Translations under genes and position numbers: made by a program | NCBI GenBank assembly: GCA_018647025.1 | Contig: JABGTQ010000365.1 | Span: forward strand, 1 to 8,649 | Direction of reading: 5' to 3' | From: Nitrospina sp. | GTDB taxonomy: Bacteria > Nitrospinota > Nitrospinia > Nitrospinales > VA-1 | Length of the DNA stretch: 8,649 nt | Notes under the pieces: model-generated | Database searches by the model: none | What the model was told of the DNA's origin: nothing | Seen by the model: only the letters and a program-made list of their open reading frames with translations | Shown here: positions 1-7,626 of the stretch, one piece after another | Position numbering within the stretch: position 1 is the first letter of the stretch | How the letters are laid out: each line of letters starts with the position of its first letter

Positions 1-101
1 CTTTATAGGTTCAAAGAAATATTTTTGCACGACATTGCGGGGAGGTTTCTGTTTTTTTTAACGGAATTAAGTTGATTTCCTCTATTATGTTTTAAAAGGG
101 T

Positions 102-284
102 AGCTAGATGGTGGGTGTTTATAGAAAGTTCTCTTTGTTCGCTTTTTGATCTAAATAGGTTACAAGTAAAGCAAGAGGCCTTGTTTTTTTAATGAGGCTG
201 TCTAGTATGTTGATGCGAAACTCAAGTTTTTAAAAGATTGCCATAGTTTATTCGGTGATATGTTAACCCAACCCACCTTTCGCT
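102..284 (+). ncRNA. Candidate structured RNA, possibly 6S-like
   Basis: Complementary segments nest around one centre. GGTGGGT at 110-116 pairs perfectly with ACCCACC at 271-277, and AGC at 102-104 could pair with GCT at 282-284 outside it. TTCGC at 138-142 pairs with GCGAA at 215-219. A terminal hairpin pairs GCCTTGTT at 178-185 with AATGAGGC at 191-198 (two G-T pairs), with a few further pairs out to about 174 and 203. The result is a rod of about 180 bases with large internal loops, similar in size and outline to 6S RNA, and it lies upstream of fau, the usual 6S neighbour. A possible -10 TATTAT is at 83-88. I could not match the conserved 6S bubble sequence, and chance pairing in AT-rich DNA is a real alternative. 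Confidence 0.25.
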
Positions 285-430
285 TTAATGCGTTTTCTTG
301 CATTTTGCCAGTATATTAAGACATTTTTTGGTTGTTATGGGAAATTTGAGCATTTTTCTTTGATGTTAATTTGCTCGCCTTACTTTACATTGGTATGACA
401 GGGGTTCGAAAACCTAACTGCGTTTATAAT

Positions 431-435
431 GAGGT
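431..435 (+). promoter_or_regulatory. Ribosome binding site deciding the fau start
   Basis: GAGGT ends five bases before the ATG at 441, a good Shine-Dalgarno placement. The in-frame ATG at 429 has no such motif before it and itself overlaps the TATAAT at 425-430. This favours 441 as the start. Confidence 0.6.
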
Positions 436-440
436 TTTGG

Positions 441-1052
441 ATGAAGTTAGCTACCAATTTGACATCGATAACCCAGGCTAAAAATGAGATCCGACAGGAT
501 ATTATCAAAAAACGCGGAGAGCTTGGTGGTTTAGAAAAAAATGAGAAAAGTCTTGCCATTTCTAAACGTTTGTTTGGGATGGATGAATTTAAGAAGTCCA
601 AAACCGTTTTTTGTTTTCTTTCGACTTTATTTGAAGTGCAAACAGAGAAAATAATTAGGGAATCTCTACGGTTGGGAAAGCATGTTTTGGTTCCATTGAT
701 AGATCCTGAAGAGGGAAATTTACAGGCAAGTCGTATTCCTTCGATGGATATAGATTTTATGATAGGAAAGTATGGTATTAAGCAGCCTACTCTTAAATCT
801 AGGGATATAGTGGCTTGTTCAAATATAGATTTTGTCGTAGTCCCAGGCTTAGCGTTCGATAATATTGGGAATCGAATTGGATATGGAGCTGGATTTTACG
901 ATAAATTTTTTAAAAAGATCTCCAGTGATGTGACCCGAGTTGCAGTGAGTTATGATTTTCAACTTTTTAATTTAGTCCCACACTCAGATTTAGATGAACC
1001 TGTTCATTTTTTGATTACAGAAACTAAAGCGCTGAGATGTCTTGATTCATAA
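441..1052 (+). CDS. fau: 5-formyltetrahydrofolate cyclo-ligase
   Basis: This cytoplasmic enzyme (5,10-methenyl-THF synthetase, also ygfA or MTHFS) converts 5-formyl-THF to 5,10-methenyl-THF using ATP, returning a storage folate to the one-carbon pool. The 203-residue length is normal. The N-terminal helix has the K14 and R18 pattern of the family. The signature comes at PGLAFD (135-140) followed by GNRIGYGAGFYD (143-154), the phosphate and folate binding core. A C-terminal DEPVHFLITE (185-194) matches the family's D-x-x-V-D...TE ending, except that His replaces the usual second Asp. An in-frame ATG at 429 would add four residues, but the Shine-Dalgarno at 431-435 supports 441. rny follows after 43 bases, probably in the same transcript. 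Confidence 0.95.
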   Translation: MKLATNLTSITQAKNEIRQDIIKKRGELGGLEKNEKSLAISKRLFGMDEFKKSKTVFCFLSTLFEVQTEKIIRESLRLGKHVLVPLIDPEEGNLQASRIPSMDIDFMIGKYGIKQPTLKSRDIVACSNIDFVVVPGLAFDNIGNRIGYGAGFYDKFFKKISSDVTRVAVSYDFQLFNLVPHSDLDEPVHFLITETKALRCLDS

Positions 1053-1083
1053 GATGTTAAGGTTTAATTAGGTACCTATTGTC

Positions 1084-1088
1084 GAGGT
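1084..1088 (+). promoter_or_regulatory. Ribosome binding site of rny
   Basis: GAGGT lies seven bases before the ATG at 1096. It is one of only two clear Shine-Dalgarno motifs in the window; the other precedes fau. Confidence 0.7.
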
Positions 1089-1095
1089 AATTAAT

Positions 1096-2682
1096 ATGCA
1101 TATTTTTACGGCGGTTAAATTTAATTTTTCCACCCTGATTGTAGGAATGCTTTTGGCAGCCTTGATTGGGTATTTGATTGGTTATTTCTTGCGCAAAATA
1201 ATAAGTCAGTACCAGATTAAAGAAGCTGAAGCCAGAAAGATCATGATCATTGAAGAAGCTGAACAGGAGGTGCAAAATAGGTTTAAAGCTGCTGTTGTTG
1301 AAGGCAAAGAGCAAGCATTAGTTGAAAAAGAAAAAATTGAAAAAGAAGTTCAGGTTAAGCGTGATGAATTACGAAATCAAGAGCGTAGGATTCAACAACA
1401 AGAAGATGATTTGAGACACTCAAAAGAGGGGTTGTTAGGCTTCGAAAAAGAGTTAAGCGTTAGGATGGAAGAAGCAGAAAAAACTAAACAGTCGGGCTTA
1501 AGTGAAAAGTTGCGTTATGAAACATTAGCTGAAGAGGAAATGAAAAAACTTGAACAAATCAGTTCCCTTACTGCAGAACAAGCTGTAGAAGAAATTAAGG
1601 CGAAAGTTATTGATTTAGCTCTTCTGGATGCCGCAAAAGATGTAAAGAGAATTGAAGAGAAAGCACAGAATAATGCAGAGGAAGAGGCAAGGAAAATTAT
1701 TACCATGGCGGTGCAGAGATTGGCGTCTGACAATGTTGCGGAGAGTACAGTCTCTGTGGTATCTCTTTCAGACGATTCGATTAAGGGACGGATTATAGGG
1801 CGAGAGGGTAGAAATATTCGTGCTCTTGAACAGGCCACTGGGATTGATCTTATTATTGACGATACCCCGGGAGCAGTAATATTATCTGGGTTCGATCCGA
1901 TACGCCGAGAAATTGCCCGCCTTACACTAGAACAGTTGATATTGGATGGACGTATTCATCCAGGAAAGATTGAAGAGGTTGTGGCCAAGTGCCAAAAGGA
2001 AATTGCAATACAAATAAAGAAAGCAGGAGAACAAGCGGTTATAGACTTGCAGGTAGATAATATAAATCCAGAGATGGTAAACATGTTAGGTCGACTTAAA
2101 TACCGCACAAGCTACACACAAAATGTTCTTGAGCATGTTAAGGAAGTTGCTAGAGTTTGCGGGTTTATGGCTGCAGAGTTGGGTTTGGATGTTCAGCTTG
2201 CTAAACGTGCTGGTCTTTTACACGATATTGGTAAGTCTATTGACCGTCAAACCGATGGTACGCACACTCAATTAGGAATTGATGTTGCCAAGCGGTTTAA
2301 TGAGCATAAATATGTTGTTAACGCTATTGGTGCACACCATGAAGACATAGAGCCTGAATCTCTTTACGCTGTTTTAGTTATAGCCGGAGATACTATCTCG
2401 GCTTCTCGCCCAGGAGCTCGCCGTGAAATGCTAGAAACTTACGTAAAGCGAATGACAAAACTGGAAGAAATTGGAGACTCTTTCAACGGCGTTGAAAAAA
2501 CTTATGCGATTCAAGCTGGGCGTGAGGTCCGTATTGTTGTTGTTCCTGATATAGCCTCAGATGAGGATTCTAATATATTGGCTAAGAGTATCGCTAGACG
2601 TATAGAAAAAGAAGTAACGTATCCTGGGGAAGTTAAAATTACTGTTATTAGAGAGACTCGTTTTTCGGAGGTGGCGCACTAA
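1096..2682 (+). CDS. rny: Ribonuclease Y, membrane-anchored endoribonuclease
   Basis: RNase Y starts mRNA decay by endonucleolytic cleavage while tethered to the inner face of the cytoplasmic membrane. The 528-residue protein shows the full family layout. One N-terminal transmembrane helix spans about 11-32. A long charged coiled coil rich in Glu, Lys and Gln covers about 40-210. A KH RNA-binding domain spans about 218-280 with the GRIIGREGRNIR loop at 231-242. The HD phosphohydrolase domain spans about 344-437, with H347, the H376-D377 pair, H414-H415 and D432 as metal ligands. The C-terminal region to 528 ends with the family-typical VKITVIRE stretch. All catalytic residues are present. RNase Y is best known from Firmicutes but also occurs in several diderm phyla. 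The ymdB-type phosphoesterase gene that often follows rny is missing. Confidence 0.98.
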   Translation: MHIFTAVKFNFSTLIVGMLLAALIGYLIGYFLRKIISQYQIKEAEARKIMIIEEAEQEVQNRFKAAVVEGKEQALVEKEKIEKEVQVKRDELRNQERRIQQQEDDLRHSKEGLLGFEKELSVRMEEAEKTKQSGLSEKLRYETLAEEEMKKLEQISSLTAEQAVEEIKAKVIDLALLDAAKDVKRIEEKAQNNAEEEARKIITMAVQRLASDNVAESTVSVVSLSDDSIKGRIIGREGRNIRALEQATGIDLIIDDTPGAVILSGFDPIRREIARLTLEQLILDGRIHPGKIEEVVAKCQKEIAIQIKKAGEQAVIDLQVDNINPEMVNMLGRLKYRTSYTQNVLEHVKEVARVCGFMAAELGLDVQLAKRAGLLHDIGKSIDRQTDGTHTQLGIDVAKRFNEHKYVVNAIGAHHEDIEPESLYAVLVIAGDTISASRPGARREMLETYVKRMTKLEEIGDSFNGVEKTYAIQAGREVRIVVVPDIASDEDSNILAKSIARRIEKEVTYPGEVKITVIRETRFSEVAH

Positions 2683-2868
2683 TATTATTTTTTTTGCGGT
2701 AGCATTACTTGTTGGAAACGAGAAGCATAAAACTATTTAACTAAAGAATCTCCGAGATTAAAGCCAGCCAATAGTCTAATTAAGACTCTGATTTGTATTG
2801 TGTATCTTTTAGAAAAAAATACCTAACTTCAGGTTCTTTTATTTCTCAAAACTAACTGATTAAATTTA
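2683..2868. other. Intergenic region between rny and lysS
   Basis: This 186-base gap has no credible gene. A run of eight T at 2688-2695 follows the rny stop but only a weak three-to-four-pair stem (GTG-GCG-CAC, 2671-2679) precedes it. Small hairpins are CTTGTT/AACGAG (2708-2722) and AGTCT/AGACT (2773-2787). ACCT/AGGT (2821-2834) sits between an A-run (2813-2819) and a T-rich stretch (2835-2844), so it could act as a weak terminator on either strand. A poor promoter match is TTAAGA (2780-2785), 17 bases, TATCTT (2803-2808). Together these suggest, without proving, a transcription boundary before lysS. Confidence 0.3.
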
Positions 2869-4374
2869 ATGGAAGAGTCAACAGATTTAGTGAAGCTTCG
2901 CAGAGATAAGCTTTCGCAATTGTGCTCCAAGGGTATCAATCCTTATATTAATAGCTTTAAAGTTAAAGATACTTTTAGTTCATTAGCTGATAATTTTTTC
3001 GAGAACTCCAAGGAAGAACTTGAAGGATTAGGGAAGCAGTGCTTGGTTGCTGGGCGCATGATGGCGAGACGTGGTCATGGTAAAACCACTTTTTGCCACA
3101 TTAAGGACCGTACAGGTCAAATGCAAGTATATATACGTAAGGATGCGATTGGTGAAGAAAGTTACGAGATATTTAGTCTTTTCGATATTGGAGATTTTAT
3201 TGGTGTGGAGGGGATGTTGTCTAAGACTAAAACTGGTGAACTTACAATCTTTGCAAAAAAAATTACCTTGTTAGCAAAATCGCTTTTACCACTTCCCGAA
3301 AAATGGCATGGATTAAAGGATGTTGAGCTTAGATATCGCCAAAGATATGTTGACCTAATAGTTAATCCTGAAGTGAAAGATGTTTTTATTTATAGGAGTA
3401 AGGTTATACAGGCGTTACGTGAGTTCCTTAATCAGAGAGACTATCTGGAAGTGGAGACACCAATGATGCAGTCCATTGCAGGTGGTGCGACAGCAAAACC
3501 ATTCAAGACACATCACAATGCTTTAAATATGGATCTTTATCTTAGAGTAGCCCCTGAGCTTTACTTAAAAAGGCTGGTAGTGGGCGGCATTGAGAGGGTT
3601 TATGAGATTAATAGGAATTTTAGAAACGAGGGGATTTCTACTAATCATAATCCTGAGTTTACTATGGTTGAGTTTTATACAGCGTATGCTGACTATAATG
3701 ACCTTATGGATTTGACTGAAAAGTTGTTCCACTATATATGTCAGAGTGTATTCGGTAAGCTGATCTTTGAACTTACTTGTGGTAAAGATAAAGCTATTCG
3801 AAATGAAACCATTGATTTTTCTAAGCCCTTTGGGAGAAAAACATTTAAGCAGTCTTTGGTCGATATTGGAGGAATGGCATTAGAAGATATTAATGATTGC
3901 CAAAAATCTATTTCGTATGCTCTGGAAAACAAGGTGGCCTTGGAAAAAAAAGATAGCCACGCAAAAGTATTAGGAAAGTTATTTGACCACTTTGTTGAAC
4001 CAAATTTGATTCAGCCCATTTACATAACAGATTATCCTTTAGCACTTTCTCCTTTATCAAAAAAGAAAGAGGAAGACCCTTCATTGGTCGAGCGCTTTGA
4101 ATTGTTTGTAGGGGGGAAAGAAATTGCTAACGCTTATACCGAGTTAAATGACCCAATAGACCAAAAACAAAGATTCGAGGAGCAAGTTTGTGACCGGAAA
4201 GAAGGAGATGAAGAAGCTCATATGATGGATCTAGATTTCATCCGTGCCTTGGAGTATGGATTACCTCCAACCGCGGGAGAGGGAATCGGGGTAGATCGAT
4301 TGGTTATGCTGCTTACTAACTCTCAATCTATCCGTGACGTTATCTTATTTCCTCAATTAAAAAAAGAGTCTTAA
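2869..4374 (+). CDS. lysS: Lysyl-tRNA synthetase, class II
   Basis: LysRS charges tRNA-Lys with lysine using ATP, in the cytoplasm. The 501-residue length is typical of the bacterial class II enzyme. An N-terminal OB-fold anticodon-binding domain spans about 56-137. The class II catalytic core follows, with motif 1 around EVETPMM (194-200), motif 2 with R252 and E254 in [13 protein letters not shown] (252-264), and motif 3 at GEGIGVDRL (470-478) with the ATP-binding R477. [15 protein letters not shown] (415-429) is the conserved lysine-site segment. The ATG at 2869 has no recognisable Shine-Dalgarno in the A/T-rich leader, but the protein starts at the expected distance from the OB fold. The gene stands apart by 186 and 125 bases and may be its own unit. 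Confidence 0.98.
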   Translation: MEESTDLVKLRRDKLSQLCSKGINPYINSFKVKDTFSSLADNFFENSKEELEGLGKQCLVAGRMMARRGHGKTTFCHIKDRTGQMQVYIRKDAIGEESYEIFSLFDIGDFIGVEGMLSKTKTGELTIFAKKITLLAKSLLPLPEKWHGLKDVELRYRQRYVDLIVNPEVKDVFIYRSKVIQALREFLNQRDYLEVETPMMQSIAGGATAKPFKTHHNALNMDLYLRVAPELYLKRLVVGGIERVYEINRNFRNEGISTNHNPEFTMVEFYTAYADYNDLMDLTEKLFHYICQSVFGKLIFELTCGKDKAIRNETIDFSKPFGRKTFKQSLVDIGGMALEDINDCQKSISYALENKVALEKKDSHAKVLGKLFDHFVEPNLIQPIYITDYPLALSPLSKKKEEDPSLVERFELFVGGKEIANAYTELNDPIDQKQRFEEQVCDRKEGDEEAHMMDLDFIRALEYGLPPTAGEGIGVDRLVMLLTNSQSIRDVILFPQLKKES

Positions 4375-4499
4375 GTGAATATAATAAACCTTAACCTGAA
4401 TAGTTTTTCTAGATGAAGTCAATGGATTCTTTAAAAGTTTCTTTGGCCCAGTTGAAAATTTTATTTGTGGTCTAAAAACCTTTAATCCTACCAACCATC
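4375..4499. other. Intergenic region between lysS and lolC
   Basis: The 125-base gap contains no strong terminator or promoter match. TTGAAA at 4452-4457 resembles a -35 box but no -10 lies at a suitable distance. GGT-CTAAAA-ACC at 4469-4480 is only a three-pair stem. A 20-codon frame runs from ATG 4413 to TAA 4473-4475 without a ribosome binding site, so I do not call it a gene. Confidence 0.3.
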
Positions 4500-5783
4500 A
4501 TGTCCTACGAATTATTCGTAAGCATTCGCCACCTTAGTGCTAAAAAGTCCCAAAAGTTTATTTCTCTTAATACCTGGATATCAATAGCTGGTGTAGGACT
4601 GGGCGTTATGGCTCTTATTGTGGTGATTGCAGTTATGTCAGGGTTTAGTAAAGATCTGCGTGATAAAATATTAGGAACCAATTCCCATATAGTTGTGTCA
4701 AACATGAACCAGTCTATGGTAGAGAATTATAATGATATTCTTAAAAAAATACGTTCTATGAAAGGAGTTACCGCTGCGGCGCCGTTTATTATGAATCAGG
4801 TGATGTTAATTAATGGCGATAGAGTTTCAGGTGTTGTTGCGCGGGGAATAGACCCAGATAGCGAAGGGGTCGTTTCTGATTTAGGGAAAAATATGATATC
4901 CGGAAAAGTGTTTGATTTGAAAGTAAAACCTAATCATTTTAAAAAAAAAAATCGGCAGGGGAAAAAAAGAGCTGGAATAATTTTGGGGAAGGAACTTTCG
5001 CGTCGAATGGGCGTCGGAGTAGGAGATATTGTGTCTATGGTTTCTCCTGTTTCACGGGTGACACCTGTTGGGCTTATCCCAAGAATGAAACTATTTAAAG
5101 TGGTTGGTGTGTTCGAGTCGGGAATGTATGAATATGACGCGAATTTATCATTCATCCTCTTAAAATCAGCTCAAAAATTTTTTTCAATGAAGAACGGTAT
5201 TTCTGGGATAGAGATAAGAGTTGCTGACATCGAGCAGGCTGGAGATATCGCATCTATAATTCAGAAAGAATTAGGTTTCCCTTATCTTGTTCGTGACTGG
5301 ATGCGTATGAATAGAAATCTTTTTTCTGCTCTCAAACTAGAAAAAATAGTTATGTTTATTATTCTTATTCTAATTATTTTCGTGGCTGCGTTTAATATAG
5401 TAAGCACACTATTTATGTTGGTAATGGAGAAAGCTAAAGAAATAGCGATTTTAAAGTCTATGGGAGCCAGTTGTACCAGTATAATAAAAATTTATAGCTA
5501 TCAAGGCTTAGTAATTGGTCTTGTAGGAACACTTTTAGGTTGTGCTGCGGGCTTTGTTATAGTCCCTAACTTAAATGAAATAGTTGGTTTTATAGAAGTT
5601 GTCTTTGGGATTGAAGCATTTCCGAGTGATGTTTATTATCTTGATAGCCTCCCATCTAAAATCCAGTATATGGATTCGTTGTTAATTATTATTTTTTCAG
5701 TTGTAATTTGTTTAGCCGCATCACTTTATCCAGCCTGGCGAGCATCGAAGATTGACCTCGTTGATGGATTGCGTTATGAGTGA
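4500..5783 (+). CDS. lolC: Lipoprotein-releasing ABC transporter permease LolC/LolE
   Basis: This inner-membrane permease, with the LolD ATPase, extracts mature lipoproteins from the inner membrane and passes them to a periplasmic carrier for the outer membrane. The 427-residue protein has the family topology: a helix at about 27-48, a large periplasmic domain at about 50-280, then helices at about 283-307, 334-356 and 393-412. The N-terminal ISIAGVGLGVMALIVV and MSGF stretch and the DLRDKILGTNSHIVV segment are classic LolC/E. KEIAILKSMGAS (313-324) is the cytoplasmic coupling helix of the FtsX/MacB fold that contacts LolD. A lysine-rich loop at 148-157 is encoded by an 11-A tract (4941-4951). 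Only one permease gene is present here, so it may work as a homodimer (LolF-like) or pair with a LolE elsewhere. No Shine-Dalgarno is visible before the ATG. Confidence 0.95.
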   Translation: MSYELFVSIRHLSAKKSQKFISLNTWISIAGVGLGVMALIVVIAVMSGFSKDLRDKILGTNSHIVVSNMNQSMVENYNDILKKIRSMKGVTAAAPFIMNQVMLINGDRVSGVVARGIDPDSEGVVSDLGKNMISGKVFDLKVKPNHFKKKNRQGKKRAGIILGKELSRRMGVGVGDIVSMVSPVSRVTPVGLIPRMKLFKVVGVFESGMYEYDANLSFILLKSAQKFFSMKNGISGIEIRVADIEQAGDIASIIQKELGFPYLVRDWMRMNRNLFSALKLEKIVMFIILILIIFVAAFNIVSTLFMLVMEKAKEIAILKSMGASCTSIIKIYSYQGLVIGLVGTLLGCAAGFVIVPNLNEIVGFIEVVFGIEAFPSDVYYLDSLPSKIQYMDSLLIIIFSVVICLAASLYPAWRASKIDLVDGLRYE

Positions 5784-6501
5784 TTCAAATCCCAAAAAAA
5801 TTATTTTGCCATACTTGCTTGAAGCCATAGATTTGTACAAAAATTATAAGACCGCCGAGCAGGTGCTTCATATCTTATCGGGAGCCAGCCTTAAATTGAA
5901 AGCTGGGGAAATGTTGGGCATAATAGGAGCTTCAGGGGTTGGGAAGAGTACTTTGTTACATGTCCTTGGTGGGTTAGATCTTCCAGAAACAGGGCAAGTT
6001 TTGTTTCATGGTGAAGACATTTGCTCTAAAGAAAATACATATCTTGAAAACTTTCGAAACCAAAGAGTAGGGTTTGTATTTCAGTTTTTCAATCTCCTGT
6101 CTGATTTTACAGCTTTGGAAAATGCTATGTTCCCAGCTTTAATTTCTAGGGTTGATAAAAGAGAAGCTCGCGAACTGGCAGAAGAGCTTTTGGTTCAGGT
6201 TGGGCTCAAGGATCGTTTGAATCATAAACCAAGCCAACTTTCTGGTGGGGAAAGTCAACGAGTGGCCTTAGCTAGAAGTTTTATAAATAAGCCAGATCTT
6301 ATACTTGCGGACGAGCCGACCGGGAACTTAGATCAAAAGGCAAGCGATTCCTTGATAGAGCTGATTCAATCTCTCAACCATAAGCTTCAACAAACAGTAG
6401 TGATTGTAACGCACAGTCAACGAGTTGCTTCAAAAATGAATCGTATTGTTGAACTTGTAGACGGTGTGATTAACCCAGTAGAAAAAGGTGTTTTTATTTA
6501 A
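5776..6501 (+). CDS. lolD: Lipoprotein-releasing system ATPase LolD
   Basis: LolD hydrolyses ATP to drive lipoprotein release by the LolC/E permease. From the ATG at 5776 the protein has 241 residues and every ABC motif: Walker A GASGVGKS (51-58), Q-loop Q103 in VFQFFNLL, signature LSGGES (155-160), Walker B LILADE (175-180) with catalytic E180, D-loop GNLD (183-186) and switch H213. The FQFFNLL segment and overall length fit the LolD/MacB subfamily, and the neighbouring lolC decides for LolD. The gene overlaps the lolC stop by eight bases (ATGAGTGA), which suggests translational coupling. In-frame starts TTG 5752 and ATG 5764 would add eight or four residues; 5776 is chosen for the compact overlap. 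A +1-frame lysine-rich extension beyond the stop is discussed as a finding. Confidence 0.95.
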   Translation: MSDSNPKKIILPYLLEAIDLYKNYKTAEQVLHILSGASLKLKAGEMLGIIGASGVGKSTLLHVLGGLDLPETGQVLFHGEDICSKENTYLENFRNQRVGFVFQFFNLLSDFTALENAMFPALISRVDKREARELAEELLVQVGLKDRLNHKPSQLSGGESQRVALARSFINKPDLILADEPTGNLDQKASDSLIELIQSLNHKLQQTVVIVTHSQRVASKMNRIVELVDGVINPVEKGVFI

Positions 6502-6543
6502 AAAAATTTTTAAGAAGAAAAAACCAGCTAAAAAAAATAATTC

Positions 6544-7572
6544 ATGAACTTAGGTGATGTAGCAAAAAAAATAAATGGGAAAGTAGAAGGTGATTCCTCA
6601 ATAGATATCACTGGTGTGAGTTCTATCGAAATAGCAAAAAAAGGTCATATTACATTTGCCAAAGGAAAAAAATTTCTCGAGAAACTTAAAAAATCAAAGG
6701 CTTCAGCGGTTTTAGTAGAGACTAAAGAAGAGATAAGTATGAGCCAAATTATTTCCTCTAATCCAGAGTTAGCATTTGCTAGGCTACTTGATTACTTTCA
6801 CCCTGAGCCAAGACCAAAACCAGAAATTCATTCTTCAGTTGTACTTGGATTGAATGTAAAGCTAGGCAACAGAGTCGCTCTGTCCCCCTTTGTCTCTATA
6901 GGTGATAATGTTCGCATCGGTGACGATGTTGTAGTTTACTCTGGTTCAGTGATTGGTGATAACTGTGAACTTGGGAAGAGTACTCTGATTCATGCTAACG
7001 TGACGCTTTATCGCAATACAATAATAGGAAGCTCTGTGACGATTCACGCTGGAGCTGTTATCGGCTCGGACGGATTTGGCTATACTGCGGATGACAAAGG
7101 AAGGCATATCAAAATCAATCAGATTGGAAATGTTGTAATTGAGGATAACGTAGAAATAGGAGCAAATTCTTGTGTAGACAGAGCAGCGACAGGAACAACA
7201 CTAATCAAAAAAGGAACTAAAATTGACAACTTGGTACAAATTGCGCATAACTGCACTATTGGAGAGAATTGCATATTGGTTGCGCAAGTAGGAATTGCTG
7301 GCAGCTGTAATCTTGGTCGACATGTTGTTTTGGCAGGGCAGGCAGGCCTTTCTGACCACGTTACAGTGGGAGATAATGTAACTTTAGCAGCAAAGTCGGC
7401 AGCTCTACGTGATATCAAGGACAATAGTGTCTATGGAGGAATTCCTGCCCTTCCACTGAATATCTGGAAACGGAGCGTTGCGGTTTTTGCCAAACTTCCC
7501 GATTTGTCTCGTAAAATTAGGGACTTAGAAAACCGATTAAACAATATTGAAAAAAAAAATATTGATCAGTAG
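6544..7572 (+). CDS. lpxD: UDP-3-O-acylglucosamine N-acyltransferase
   Basis: LpxD transfers an R-3-hydroxyacyl chain from acyl carrier protein to the 2-amino group of UDP-3-O-acyl-glucosamine, the third step of lipid A synthesis, in the cytoplasm. The 342-residue protein has the usual parts. An N-terminal uridine-binding domain covers about 1-90. A left-handed beta helix of hexapeptide repeats (I-G-D-N-x-x type) runs from about 95 to 295. A C-terminal helical tail from about 305 helps bind acyl carrier protein. GSDGFGY (174-180) and QIAHN (232-236) are signatures; H235 corresponds to the catalytic His of the E. coli enzyme, and H272 to a second conserved His. It follows lolD by 42 very A-rich bases with no Shine-Dalgarno. 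A ten-A tract (7550-7559) lies in its last codons. fabZ and lpxA do not follow. Confidence 0.97.
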   Translation: MNLGDVAKKINGKVEGDSSIDITGVSSIEIAKKGHITFAKGKKFLEKLKKSKASAVLVETKEEISMSQIISSNPELAFARLLDYFHPEPRPKPEIHSSVVLGLNVKLGNRVALSPFVSIGDNVRIGDDVVVYSGSVIGDNCELGKSTLIHANVTLYRNTIIGSSVTIHAGAVIGSDGFGYTADDKGRHIKINQIGNVVIEDNVEIGANSCVDRAATGTTLIKKGTKIDNLVQIAHNCTIGENCILVAQVGIAGSCNLGRHVVLAGQAGLSDHVTVGDNVTLAAKSAALRDIKDNSVYGGIPALPLNIWKRSVAVFAKLPDLSRKIRDLENRLNNIEKKNIDQ

Positions 7573-7573
7573 T

Positions 7574-7609
7574 ATTGCTTTAATAGATTGTAAGTTCAAT
7601 TGCTTAATA
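7574..7609 (+). repeat. Short direct repeat in the lpxD-LRR gap
   Basis: ATTGCTT followed by an AATA-like tail occurs at 7574-7585 and again at 7599-7609, 25 bases apart, in the 54-base gap before the LRR gene. The spacing is near two and a half helical turns. Its role is unknown; a regulator site is possible, but short AT-rich repeats arise easily by chance. No convincing promoter or terminator is seen in this gap. Confidence 0.25.
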
Positions 7610-7626
7610 ATTAGTGAGTTGATTTC

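Larger units (their letters stand above)
1..440. other. Gene-free leader region upstream of fau
   Basis: This stretch is AT-rich with short reading frames only. Frame 1 is open from the left edge to a TGA at 73-75 (24 codons), which could be the tail of a gene outside the window, but the peptide is not recognisable. Around 90-290 an RNA-like fold can be drawn, described separately. A hairpin GGTT-CGAA-AACC lies at 403-414, and a perfect TATAAT hexamer at 425-430 without a convincing -35 box. In many proteobacteria the space before the cyclo-ligase gene holds 6S RNA, with zapA before that; no ZapA coding sequence is seen here. Confidence 0.6.

Noticed and set aside
1..75. Open frame at the left edge as the end of a gene such as zapA
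   Set aside because: The 24 visible residues match nothing I know, and another frame is open for a similar distance.
401..415. tRNA T-arm-like GGTTCGAA sequence
   Set aside because: The stem does not pair as a five-pair T-arm, and no acceptor, anticodon or D arm can be found around it.
1515..1838. Minus-strand frame of 107 codons inside rny
   Set aside because: It lies wholly opposite the KH and coiled-coil codons of a certain gene, and its Ser/Ala/Ile-rich product resembles no family.
2780..2868. T-box or amino-acid-responsive leader before lysS
   Set aside because: No T-box sequence, specifier loop or strong terminator/antiterminator pair is present; only weak stems are seen.
4413..4475. 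20-codon frame upstream of lolC
   Set aside because: It has no ribosome binding site, no recognisable product and a length expected by chance.
7119..7424. Minus-strand frame of 101 codons inside lpxD
   Set aside because: It is the antisense of the hexapeptide-repeat codons, whose regular composition keeps the opposite frame open.
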